Below are positions 11,336 through 22,173 of a stretch of DNA of 60,000 bases, one piece after another. Location of the stretch: positions 65,406,625 through 65,466,624 of the forward strand of contig CM055095.1 of NCBI GenBank assembly GCA_029204225.1, given 5' to 3'. The first letter of the stretch is position 1. The number at the start of each line of letters is the position of its first letter. The notes beneath the pieces were generated by a model. The model did no database searches, had not been told where the DNA came from, and saw only the letters and a list, made by a program, of their open reading frames with translations. Source of the stretch: Diphasiastrum complanatum (Eukaryota; Streptophyta; Lycopodiopsida; Lycopodiales; Lycopodiaceae). The position numbers were made by a program, and so were the translations under genes.

Positions 11336-12436
11336 TGTTCACAGGTTCCACTCTTTTTGTGAACACGGTTCTTTGGGTTTCTTTACGTCTTCGTTCTTTC
11401 TTCTGTAGTTACGGTTCTTACGGATCTTCTTCTGAACAGTTACTAGACATAAGTGTTACCCAGGTTGCAGCGTGTATCTCCCAGCTTGTCAGTGGGAGTC
11501 ACGGGTCCGATACTCAGCTACATGCATTAACCAGCCATGTAACCAGTCTTAGCTCAAGAAGATCAACGTTCTGGAACAGGGATCAATTCTACCACTATCT
11601 ACTAAATCAGAAAACAATCAAGAACAAGATTAACTACTCAAACAAGAAACAAGAAACAAGAAAATAGATTCCTAACAGCATAGCAACAGTCCAAGATTCA
11701 AGAAACACTCATTTCTTGATGCTTAGATTGCCCAAGAACAATCAAGAACTGGAATGTAAGAAAGTATGTAAGATCTACACCACAAACCAGCCTATTTAGT
11801 TTACTTGCATGCTGATTCCTACCTTATTCCACAAACAAGAAATGAATCCTAATCCACAACTAAGTAAGAAACAAGAAAACAAGATCCTAGTTAATCCACA
11901 ATACAAGGAAATCAAGCATTCTCATAGAAACTTCACTCAAGAACATTGCCATGAACAAGGAGCTTAGCAATTATCAAGAACTCGTGGAGGATCCTCTTTA
12001 TTTGCTCAAGAGAACTTGACAATACATTCAAAGCTCCCTCACAAGAGAGGGGAGCCCTTAAATAAGCAAGAAGGCTGCCCATGTGGAGCCCAAGTGGCAA
12101 TTCCACCAAATTAGAAACTACATGTGGAATTTGCCCTTCCACTAAAGGTCACCATCAAAAGGTGGCTCACTCTAACTAATTTAAGGGGGGTCTACATTTA
12201 TTTACAAAGCCTAGGAAATATGACTAGCTCCTACATGGTCGTTCCTTCTCTGGGATACACCGTGTAGGCTCACATAGATATTTCACTATCATCCTAGCTA
12301 GTAATTCCGCAGCTCTCATGCTCGGCTCTCAGCTTCTCCTGCTCTCCTCCCTGAGACCTCCTCGGTCATGGGTGAGAGGTATTCCGTGTCTTCGGCTTGG
12401 CTCGGCATTTGGGGATTTCTCTAGAATCTGCCAACA
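11336..12436 (-). repeat. putative 3' LTR of the minus-strand Gypsy element
   Basis: The right end (5' in element sense) is firm: read on the minus strand, the purine tract GTAGGGGTGGATAA is followed by TGTTGGCAGATTC. The left end is a guess based on the matching inverted end TGTTCACAGG (minus strand ...GTGAACA). That would give about 1.1 kb inserted in the Copia integrase fragment. No second LTR copy was found to confirm the length. Confidence 0.45.
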
Positions 12437-12450
12437 TTATCCACCCCTAC
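12437..12450 (-). other. polypurine tract of the minus-strand Gypsy element
   Basis: GTAGGGGTGGATAA on the minus strand directly before the LTR start. It lies about 470 bp beyond the end of the extra ORF (12925). Confidence 0.6.
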
Positions 12451-12924
12451 TCTATTGCAGGACCCACTACAACACCGGTGATGTATTTCGCTTGGCACTT
12501 GGAAAAGCGTGGTTGGCCGCTACATTCCAGCCTTCTTGAGAACTTCTTGTGAGTCCTGCTCGCCTCATCGTCATGTCGTTTGCTTTCTCTCTCTCATCTT
12601 TTGCCCAAAGGCTTCAAAAACTTGGAAGCGGAGCTTACTTTCTCTTATCCTCTCCACAAGGCCCATTTCTTGCCAGTCCTCCACCATGGTCACATAACGT
12701 GACGACACGAAGGCCGCTCTGTAATATAGTCTGGCCATCATTTCATGGTCTTCTTCCGACTGAGGGCTACATTCGGGTTGATCTTAATGGAATCCAAGCC
12801 TCGATCCCAAAAACAATCTTGTTGCATCATAAAGGCCATAGATCTGCAATATTCGGCACTTTCTTGCACGCAAATATCGGCACTTGTTTTGTACTTGTTC
12901 CCGTCGAGTAACTGCAGCCTCAGA

Positions 12925-15540
12925 TCATCCGGGAATGATTGGCCAGTTTACCAACTCCACTCGTGGCTTTTCTACCGGCCATGGATTTCTGCATTTGAGT
13001 GGCATGTAGAAGGGATCCACTCGCTTCCATGTCGGTGCCTTCAGATACTCTTGGAGTCGCCTGCTATCTTTCAGGACTTTATTCCGCCACTCCGGTTGCG
13101 GTTGTAGCGCTGCGATGATCTCAGCACTGGTGGAGTATTGGCTTTGATCTACGTCTTCTTTGCCTCCCCTCATGTTGGGAGGGTATTTCCTCTCAAACTT
13201 TTCTGAATCTCTTGTATCAGCCAATTTGCCTCTGGGCCTGGTAGGAGAAGTTGTCCTACGCAGTTGGAATGGCCTCGCCAGATAATCATCTAGGTCCTTG
13301 GTGCCCGTGTCTTTTTCCTTGGCTTTCTCGCTTGTCGACGGCTCAGTTGTGCCCGTATCTTGTCTGGGCAAGAACCTTCTTGTCTCTGGTTGATCTGCCA
13401 GGAAGTCATCATCACCCCCCATGTCGATGTTAGTTTCTGTAAGGTTAGGGATGGAATGATCTGGAGAGAGGGGTGTGGGAACGACAGGTTTCGGAGGGGG
13501 TGGGTTTAACAAATTATACGTCGCACTGGGGGAGTGGAGTTGTTGGAGGAACTCGTCCCGTCGGGCCTTGTATGTGTCAGCTGGACCTTTTGATGGGCCC
13601 ATTATTTTGCTAGGAGGTGATGGAGAGAGGGAAGATGAAAGAATCGGGTAAGTTGGAATAAATGTTTCAAAAAAATTAAATGCAGAGTAGGAGGAGGGGT
13701 TAAAGGTGGGAGGAGGTCGGAAAAAAATTCTGGAAGCAACACCGGCTCTCTGGCCACCCGATCCCGAGCTACCGTCTGAAGATTGGGTTTGCCTGTCCTG
13801 ATTTCCTACTCCATCATTTCCATCATCGTCTCGTGGCTTCGTTGACTGAGCGCCTGCTTGGGCCTTGCACGTCGTGTCCCATAGTTGGTTCACCTTGTCC
13901 AAGACTTGCTGCAGGGTCTTTGTGGTATCTTCCAACTGCTTCTGGGACTCCAGGATGACCCTCTCTTGCTTGGCCACAATGTTTTGGAAATTTTGCTTTT
14001 CGGCCTCTCGTTCTTGGATTAGCCTTACAAATTTTTCCATTTGGATGGCTCGGGCCTGTGGGGCCTGGAATTGAATATCCTCGGGCTTGACTAGAGGAGC
14101 GTCGATTGTCATTGCACTCGATGATCCATCTTGTACTTAGTCGATTTGGACCATCTAATGCTTCAGTTGTTGTTGGACCTCTTCCAGAGTGGTCTTTTGC
14201 CCAGCCATCACGGATTTGATTTTCACTGTCTCTCTTTCTTTTTCTTTGGCCAGCCTTTGATGATGTGTAATTTTCTGGTCTTGATGTTGGACCTTGCTCT
14301 TGAGCATTTGATATTGGCTAACCAACCAATGCATATGGTAGCTCATTTCGGATAGGCCAATCATTGAGCGTTTGGCTGCTTCTATGAGCTTCTCAGGGTT
14401 AGTGAGGGTTGGGTACTGATCTGGAGTGTGAGATGGTGAGGCTAAACCAAAAAATAAACGTGGTGTTAGAGCTGAAGATGGAGGTGGAGGTGGAGGTGGA
14501 GGTAGTGGAGGGATGATATTAGTAACTGTTGTGGTGGTGGTGGTGGTGGTGGTTAGTGGAGGGGTCAGACTTCTTCCTAGCTGCTTCTCCTTCTCTGGCT
14601 CATCGTCGCTTATTTCCATTAGGTCCGCAACATCAAAATATTGTGATGTGTCCAATGTATGGACTTGCTGGGCTTGTGGTTGTTGGTCTTGTGGTTGTTG
14701 AGCCGCTTCCGTGAAATGGGGACTGGATATCCCCACCCCCAAAGAAAAACTTGTGCCGATGGTGTAGTAATCAGTGTGGGTGGGGTGGTGACTTGATCTA
14801 GCTGACCTGTGACTTGAGATATTGTCGTGTCAGGTGCTGGTGTAGAGGTAGTTGCTCCATCACCCCCGTCGATGACATGTGAGGGTGATGAGTGTGGTTG
14901 TGAGGCCATGGATGAGCTTCCATCATCTAAGGTGGAACCATCTGAGACTGATCCCATTGGTGATGTGCTTCCAGCTTGAAGCTTCTTTTGCATCCTTTGT
15001 TGCCTTGTGTCTGGCAACTGGGCCTTGGAGGTATCGGCCTCTTGAGCTCCGGAGGTTGCAGCTGCCTGTGAGTCCGGTTGTGGGCTTCTTTGCTTCTATA
15101 CCAGAGGGAGAATACTGGTGTTTACTCATTTAGACTGGGATCCCGATGGTGAAGTGGCCCTTGATCATGCACGCTTGGACTTTGTTGACTCGATGGGAAT
15201 TTCCCATGCCTTGTCCGCAAGCTGCAAGTGTTGTTGACGCTTTGGCCCATTCTGGACTTGGTGGAGGGTGATATCTGTCAAAAGATATCCGAGTATTGTT
15301 ATCGGCTGCTTGTTCTTAATGCACTCATAAATGCAGTTTGAAACAAACTATGCCCAATCATAGAGGTTCTGGGCATGCAGTCGTGAATCTACCATCATGT
15401 GAAACAGGGACATGGGTACCCTCTACAACTTGGTTCTTGGTCATTGTGTGCACTTTGTCAAGTACGCACATGCCGCTTGTAGTTGTGGGTCATTGATTAC
15501 TTCGACTCGATACCCAATGTCGATTGAGATGGGAGCGGAG
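12925..15540 (-). pseudogene. extra ORF downstream of integrase in a Gypsy element (domain, Pro-rich, coiled coil)
   Basis: Three parts in order on the minus strand. (1) 15513-15150: a conserved domain, IGYRVEVINDPQLQAACAYL, then MMVDSRLHAQNLYDWA and CIYECIKNKQPITILGYLL. It aligns with the ORF at 46502-48680 (GYLIEAITEPVIQAAAHLL; YDWHSFLIRELTNSIK). Internal stops sit where Gln would fit. (2) 15129-14500: Ser/Thr/Pro-rich, with a run of Pro and Thr. (3) 14440-14155 is a coiled coil (EKERETVKIKSVMAGQKTTL). After a stop comes an intact 395-codon frame, 14112-12925, with a second coiled coil (QNIVAKQERVILESQKQLED), a Pro-rich middle and a Trp-rich end (WRNKVLKDSRRLQEYLKAP). The function is unknown. 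The position suits an env-like or accessory protein, but no signal peptide or membrane segment is visible. Confidence 0.65.
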
Positions 15541-15770
15541 GGCGTCGGCTGAGATGTGAGCGGAGGGCATTGGCTGAGATTTGATCGGAGGTTGTCGGCT
15601 GAGATGTGATGGAGAGGCGTCGGTTGAGATGTGATAGAAAAGTGTCGGCTGAGATGTGATATAAAGGCGTCGGCTAAGATGTGATAGAAAGGCGTCGACT
15701 GAGATGTGATAGAAAGGCGTCGGCTGAGATGTGATAGAAAGGCATCGGCTGAGATGTGATGGAAGGTTTG
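15518..15770. repeat. 25-bp minisatellite array A
   Basis: About ten copies of a 25-bp unit, GCGTCGGCTGAGATGTGATAG plus four bases, with registers at 15519, 15544, 15569, 15594 and so on. Because 25 is not divisible by 3, the apparent protein repeats in this region are artefacts. The unit is the same as in array B (16433-16657). Confidence 0.9.
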
Positions 15771-17044
15771 GCTTAAGGGAGTGATGGTGGGAAAGGAATG
15801 GACTGTGAGAAACTGAGGTTGAGAAGGAAGGTGTGTGAAAGTGGAGGTGTTGTGGATAGAAGGGTATAGAGGATGTGTGGCAAACTAAGTATGGTGTGAA
15901 CAATGGAATGTAGAAGTTTCGCAAAAGAAGATGTGTGTATATGTTTGCGATTGAGCGGAAAGGATGAATATATTGGGAGATGTAAAGAAAATAGCTTTCG
16001 GTGAAAACGGGTTTTTGGAGATGATGAAAGAAAAGTGTGTATGATTAAAAGGTGATACTCAATAGTGTAACGGAAGCGTGTTGAATGCTTGCATGACACT
16101 ACCCCTCAGCATGCAAAATGTTTCAAATGGGTTGTTCTCCACTGGCGATATTAGGTTTGGAGATTGTTGGTGATGGCGCTCTCAATGGAAAACACACTAG
16201 GATGGCTGATACTGGGTGGAGATGGTGTGGAAGCAACCACGGATGCACAGAACGAGAGAGCGCCAGGGTCATGTAGGAGAGCTGGAAAATCCCCAGTAGA
16301 TCGTCGCCAGAGAGCTCCAGAGTTCGCACTTCGCTGAGGTGCGAATGGCGTCGAGGTGATGGCATTTATGGATGCCGTCCGCTGGGTTCGGGCGTGATGG
16401 GACGTGTCTGTTTGTTGAATTTTGAATGAGAAGCGTCGGTCGAGATTTGATGGAATCGCGTCGGTTGAAATGTCAGAGAGTCGCGTCGGTCGAGATCTGA
16501 GAGAGTAGCGTCGGTCGAGATCTGATAAAAATCCATCGGTTGAGATCTGAGCGAATTCCGTTGGTTGAGATTTGAGCTGATCCCATCGGTTGAGATTTGA
16601 GCTGATCCCGTCGGTTGAGATTTGAGTGGGTCCTGTCGGTTGAGATTTGACAAAATCCCAGTATGAAGGAATGGATCTGTCTGATGCTAGTGAAAAACTT
16701 CAAGTTGAAAATATGAGTGTGGCCTAGAGTAGAAGTTCTTATGAAAAGAGTGTATCCCCATGAATGTTTGTATGCTTGAGATACCAGTTAGACAGAGATG
16801 AGATGGCTAAAGTGTGAGAATCATTTCTGATGGTGTAGCCTATCATTTGTTGATCTGGAACATCCATGACCCAGGAATATGTATAGGAAGAAGAGAGTGC
16901 ATAGAAAGTACATAAGTAATGGTATGAAGTATAAACAAGGAATGAGGTGAAAAATAGGCATGGAAAACTAGATCTGCAAGCAAGAACATAAGAAAAATAA
17001 AAAGAAAGAATAAAAAATGTAAAATATATACTAGGGAAAAGATG
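15771..17044 (-). other. spacer between Gypsy pol and the extra ORF
   Basis: This non-coding spacer of the minus-strand Gypsy holds 25-bp array B and about 660 bp between the two arrays. Short minus-strand frames (16365-16123, 16099-15773) resemble nothing known. I see no clear TATA box here, unlike in the plus-strand relative at 46241. Confidence 0.5.
16433..16657. repeat. 25-bp minisatellite array B
   Basis: Nine copies of the 25-bp unit of array A (GCGTCGGTCGAGATTTGATG plus five bases), starting at 16433, 16458, 16483 and onward, more diverged than array A. Both arrays lie in the same orientation. Confidence 0.9.
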
Positions 17045-20000
17045 TTAAATTGGGTCAACAAAAAACAACTCTTCGTAATACTGCCTTAGACGACCACCGT
17101 TTATGATAGTGTCTAGGAGGATTCCGTCAAGTGTTTGCAACTGGACTACACCATTAGGAAAGATTTTATTAATAACATACCGGCCCTCACTTCTGAATTT
17201 CAATTTGTCGGGGTGCTTCTTGGATGTATAAAGAAGCACCTGGTCACCTAAATGTAGATCTTTATTGCATAGGTGACGGTCATGCCAGGCCTTTTGGCGT
17301 CGTTTATTAACCAGTTGTGTGTGGTAAGATATAAGTCTTGTCTCGCATAACTGGGTTAACATAAATAGCCTGGTTTTGAGTTGTTGTTCGATTTCAGCTT
17401 TCTCACAGAGATTTGTTGAAAAATTTTCCATGACTGGTAATAATGGGACTAAGAATTCTATTGGCATTACCGCCTCTTGACCATATACTAAGTGGAAAGG
17501 GGTAACCCACCCAGTGGCTTTCTTCGGGGTGGTGCCATAAGCCTAAACAGTTGAGAAAGGTTTTGTTTTCCAATCAGAACGATTGGTTTCAACTATCTTG
17601 GTCAAAATTTTACATATCGTCTTGTTAGTTGATTCAGCCTGGCCATTACATCTAGGGTCGTACGGTGTACTTTTTCTGTGAACAACAAGGTAATGGCGTA
17701 GGAGGTTATCAATGACGGCATTTAAAAAATGCGTGCCGCGATCACTAACTAACTCAATGGGACAGCCAAAACATGTAATAATGTTTTTGTAAAGAAAAAG
17801 CGTGACTGTGTTTGCGTTGGTCCTTCGTTGCTCGAGCCTCCACCCACTTAGTGGCGTAATCTGTGGCTATGAGTATGTAACGAGCTTGAGTATGTTTTGT
17901 TGCTGGACTGATTGGTCCAACAAAGTCAATTCCCCACTTATGGAAAGCTTCGCCCTCTATAATGGGAGTCAATGGCGTGAAGTCTGCTTTGGTGTTTTTC
18001 TTGGCTCGTTGATAGACATCACACGTTTTAATGATAGCAAACGTGTCCTTAAACAAAGATGGCCACCACACTCTTGCTCGAAGGATAATCTTCGTTGTGG
18101 CTTTAGCAAAAAGGTGGCCACCTCCAATGCCCTCATGAGCCTGAGATATGATAGGTCGTATCTCATATTCATAAGCACATTGGCGAATGATACCGTCAAC
18201 GCCCCTTATGTAAAGTTGTCCTGCAATTAACTGAAAGGGCACTGCTTTTAACAAAAAAAAAAAATTTGCCGTCGTACTCAAGCCTTCTTTGAGTCTACCT
18301 GTTGTGAGGAACTAGGTGATCTCCTCAGCCCATAAGGGTGTAGCATCGATCTGAAAAAGGCATGCATCAGGGAGATCATCGTTGACTGGTGTAGTTGCTT
18401 TTTCAGCACTTGGTAGTCTGGAAAGGTGGTCCGCCATGAAATGTTGGGTCCCTTTCCGAACGACTACACGGGAATTAAATTCCTCTAAAATCAACAGCCA
18501 TCGAGCTATATGTCCCATTTTACAAGATCTATTAACGATATATAGAAGGGCTTGATGGTCTGTGTATAACGCAAAGGTCTGGCCTAATAAATAATGTTTT
18601 AGTTGTTGCACAGCATAGACCATCGCCAATGCTTCTCTCTCGGTGGTTGTATAGTTTACTTCAGCAGGCACCAATTGCCTGTTCAAGAAACGTACTGGGA
18701 AGTCTTTGTCATACTCGTCTGGTTGCACAAAAAGACCTCCAATGCATACTTACTTGCGTTAGTATGCACATGGAACTCTTTCGTGTAATCTGGCGAGCGG
18801 AGTATGGGAGCCGTGGTGAGGGCTATTTTCAACTCCTCAAAGGCCTTAATTCGTTCTTTGGTCCAGCGAGGATCTACCACAACTAAATAAATGAGGCGTG
18901 CCTTGCCGGCATAGTTGATTATAAAGATGCGATAATAATTTGTATGACTGAGGAAGACATATACCTCCTTCACTGTTGCAGGTAAGGGCATTTCCACTAT
19001 AACCTTGATTTTTGATGGGTCGGTAGAAATACCGTCCTTTAAAATTATATGCCCAAGTACGACCCCATGGGTGACCCATATTTGGCATTTATCAGGGTTT
19101 AGTGAGATTCCAAATCTACGACAGCGAATGAAGATTTTCTCCAAGGCGTCAAGGTGTGTAGCCGCGGAGGAATGTACACATAGATCGTCGAGATAAATCT
19201 CCACAATTCGATGTAACAGATCTTGAAAGGCCAGTTGCATGACCCTTTGGAACGTTGAAGGGGCATTGCATAAGCCAAAAGGCATAATGTTATAAGCATA
19301 AACCTCGTTCTTTGTTGCAAAGGCCGTTTTATATTTATCTTCAAGGGCTATTTGAACAAGGAAATACCCGCTGAATCCATCCAAGAAGCTGAAAGCTTCA
19401 GCTCCTACCATTTCCTCTAGGATTTGAGTCATTAAAGGCAAGGGGAAATGGTCTTTCTTCGTAACCGCATTAAGGTTTTTGAGATCGACTCAGATACAAA
19501 GCTTGTCGTTTTTCTTGGGTACAACCACAATGGGTGATACCCAATCAGTATGTTGAACTTCATAAATGAAGCCAACATCCAATAGTTTTTTTATATCTTC
19601 ATCGATTCTCTCACGATAGACAGGGTTAGATCGATAGGGTTTAGCTCTAATAGGCTTAGCATTGTCCTCTAAAGGAATCCTATGGACGACTATTTCAGGT
19701 GGGATTCCTTTCATTTTTGTATAATTCCATGCAAATACATTCCTATATTTGCGAAGTAATGTTTCCAGATCAGCAAGTTGGGTTGATGACAAATGTGCAC
19801 CAACATGAACTATTGGATCTATCTCCTCGTCAGGTTCTTTAAGGTTTAGTGGAATGGTCTTATCAGGTCCTGCAAAGGAGTTGGAATTTGGTGTAGGTTC
19901 CCGATGTGGCTATGGTCACTGGATAACAATGTCATCCAGTGTAAAGTCTTTGAACTTCTGTGGAAGATCAAAAGGTGGGTCGACAAAAGGTTCGGGAACT

Positions 20001-20977
20001 TTGGGAATCATCTGAGGTGATTCACTACTGGACGTGGAAGCTTGGTCGGATTGTTTGGTTTCTGTCCCTTTTGACAACGGCTTGATCGGCTGTTTAAGCT
20101 TCTCACGCATCTGTTTTTGATGCTCAGTTAATTTTGTATCAATAACTTTAGTTGTTTGTAACCGAGGTTTTTGTGGTTTTTGAGTGGGCTTTGTTGGTGC
20201 CTCACTTATCATATCGTCATCGATTGTATCCCAGACTTCATCGAGATACACATCCCATGTATATACTCTGGGTTTGGGCTTGTATGTTTGTGTGTTTGAT
20301 ACCTTGGATGTCAGTTGGACGTGAGCCAACGGTCCTGGTGTCGTTATCTCCTTAGGAATTGATTTTGGTGGATAAGGTTGCATCTAGATATAGGAGTACA
20401 TGTTCATCCGTCATGTCTACATCATCCATGGAAAGAAACTCAATGAACTCCTCCTCACTAGGAGCATTTGCTCCATAGGCTAGACACTGTTGCCTTGTAA
20501 TTTGTAAGGCCTGTTCTCCAGACTTCCAACCACTTCATCTTCATAGTCAATCCCTTCAATTAAATCATCATGATTGAAGTCTATTATATCCGAAAATTCT
20601 GACAATGCATTGGCTAGCATAGATAGGATCTCGTCCTCTCTCATGTCGAGCACATTTCCAATATCATTCAATGATAAATATGGTAGGCTATTCATATGGT
20701 ATACAGGAATGTCAAGCAGTGTCTTTCTTTTATCGTGTTCTTCTACACCTGATGTAGAAGATATTACCATCGACCGTGACAGAGCAGGGTCATACATCGA
20801 AGCCAGCCTAGCCTCTTCCTCATCACCCAATACTTCGTCTTCGAAATTTTTGTCCACATCGACAGTACATCTTTGAGTAGATGTTCTATTTGAAGAACCA
20901 ACACCAATTGGTCTGGAAGATTGGCCTTCATCAGGTATTAAGACAAATATGAAGAAAACAAAAGCTATGCCCTTCAC
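17045..20977 (-). pseudogene. Ty3/Gypsy pol remnant (linker, RT, RNase H, integrase)
   Basis: Minus strand. 20977-20480 and 20383-19916 encode an acidic, then Lys/Pro-rich linker between protease and RT, ending FKDFTLDDIVIQ. RT runs 19792-18683: PFGLCNAPSTFQRVM, active site EIYLDDLCVH near 19190, and FLDGFSGYFLVQIALEDKYK. RNase H is at 18728-18312 (TTEREALAMVYAVQQLKHYL, FALYTDHQALLYIVN). Integrase has the zinc-binding start (HEGIGGGHLFAKATTK, TCDVYQRAKK) and core (GIDFVGPISPATK, ATDYATKWVEA) at 18281-17754, and its end at 17467-17045 (WHDRHLCNKDLHLGDQVLL). Breaks include TGA for CGA in CI*VDLKNLN at about 19489 and a frameshift after 17754. Protease and gag are absent to the right of 20977. 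Confidence 0.92.
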
Positions 20978-21303
20978 AATATTGTACCACCTTCAGGCTC
21001 TCGTCAAGCTTGGTAAACTTCCTATCATGCTTGTGCTTGGATTCGGGTTGGGCAACTATCAGTTCATGAAAATGAATAAACTTCAGGCCATCAATAACAA
21101 GAGATATTCTAGGATGCTAGTCCGAAACTTTTCAAATAATTCCAATACTGAGATTTGTGCTCAAGCACAAATCTATTAACATCAAATTTAAGTTGAAAAA
21201 GAGATGCAAAGTACTCAGTCCTGTCTAGAACACCAGCGTCAAAGAGGAACTTATGCAGCTTGTCAAATTTCATATCAGAAATGATAGAGAACACTGGATA
21301 CTG
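20978..21303 (-). other. unrecognised short frame downstream of the minus-strand TATA box
   Basis: On the minus strand an ATG at 21273 opens a frame reading MKFDKLHKFLFDAGVLDRTE and ending at 21109. Beyond it, other frames look coding-like down to 20950 (KFIHFHELIVAQPESKHKHD). No family recognised. It lies about 330 bp downstream of the minus-strand TATA box at 21605-21612, so it may be the decayed start of an ORF served by that promoter. Confidence 0.3.
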
Positions 21304-21560
21304 GATATCGCAGCAACGCGAGGAATGGCCACAATTTGGATTCAGAGAGGCATTGTCGCGTGGATGCGATATTAAGGAAACAAGCTTGTAACGATATCAC
21401 AGGCATGCGATGGTGTGCTGAAAAAATATGAAAAAAATAGCAGCGTCGCGTCGTAGAGATATTGGGCAGTCGAAATGAATATCCGATATCGCAGGCACGC
21501 GAGGGAGTGCTGGCAAATAAAATCAAAAGCAGTAGACTCGCGTGGTTGCGATATTGCCTT
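21304..21560. repeat. tandem array of three hairpin-forming units, about 90 bp each
   Basis: Units start at 21304, 21393 and 21485. Each begins with GATATCGCAGGCACGCGAGG or a close variant and contains, some 55-65 bp later, the inverted arm CGCGTGGTTGCGATATT (right arms at 21357-21373, 21447-21463, 21539-21555). Each unit could fold into an imperfect stem of about 17 bp. The same motif recurs singly at 22010 and 22100 on the plus strand and in the array at 23601-23840. Confidence 0.8.
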
Positions 21561-21604
21561 CAAGATCTCTGAATAGCAAAACGTTTTCTGACAGAGTTTA
21601 GCCC

Positions 21605-21612
21605 TTATATAG
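21605..21612 (-). promoter_or_regulatory. TATA box pointing left
   Basis: On the minus strand the sequence is CTATATAAGGGCT, nearly the same as the TATA boxes at 46241 and 52073 in the Gypsy spacers (CTATATAAGGGCTGAATTT). It lies 324 bp from the opposed TATA box at 21936. Confidence 0.55.
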
Positions 21613-21732
21613 ATCTCGCAGATTCATCGCAACCGTTCAAAATCACCGTTAGATACGCAACACTTCTGAGATACGTCAATTCTTGTAACGTGTGCGAAGC
21701 ATTTATGTGCAATATCGGCCAAATCCATAGGT

Positions 21733-21900
21733 GACACATGTGTGGTTGCAAATCGAACACGTGTATCCGCAAGTGTGGAGTAATCATGAATAAAACACAC
21801 GAATAAAAAATTGGCACGTGTGTGGTTGAAAATCGGACACGTATATTTGCACGTGTGGAGCAATCATTAATAGGACACACCAATCAAAAATTGGCACGTG
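21733..21900. repeat. 80-bp tandem repeat with CACGTG boxes between divergent TATA boxes
   Basis: Unit 1 is 21733-21812 and unit 2 is 21813-21892, followed by the start of a third (GCACGTGG). Four CACGTG sites (G-boxes, bound by bZIP and bHLH factors in plants) lie at 21758, 21815, 21850 and 21895. A CCAAT motif lies near 21880 and ends about 55 bp before the plus-strand TATA box. The composition fits an upstream activating region. Confidence 0.75.
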
Positions 21901-21935
21901 GCGATTTTTCATTTAATGCATACAAAATCTCTCTC

Positions 21936-21945
21936 TATATATAAG
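21936..21945 (+). promoter_or_regulatory. TATA box upstream of the H3-like ORF
   Basis: CTCTATATATAAGCAGAG. A start of transcription about 30 bp later would give a leader of roughly 200 nt before the ATG at 22174. The leader carries the ATATCGGAGC-NN-CG(T/C)GA motif twice (22010, 22100), the first about 65 bp from the TATA box. The opposed leader has its first copy at a similar distance. Confidence 0.55.
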
Positions 21946-22173
21946 CAGAGACCGTGATTGAAAAACATTTGTTTATCAGATTCGTGAATCGTTCCTTGCT
22001 CTCTGTCGCCCAAACTGGATATCGGAGCTGCGTGACCCTCTACATTTTTTCTGAGAGGCTTGGTCTCTGCTTGCGCCCCTGTGATATTGGAAATTCTTGG
22101 GCTAATATCGGAGCCACGCGAGGATCTGCACACGATTGATTCATCAATGACCTAGTCACATGTCTGCGGAGGA

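Noticed and set aside
12925-15540. Extra Gypsy ORF as a retroviral-type envelope
   Set aside because: No signal peptide, no transmembrane helix and no cleavage site; it is Pro-rich and coiled-coil instead.
15490-15924. 144-codon minus-strand frame with protein-like repeats (SHLSRRLYITSQPT)
   Set aside because: It is a translation of the 25-bp minisatellite; the unit length is not a multiple of 3.
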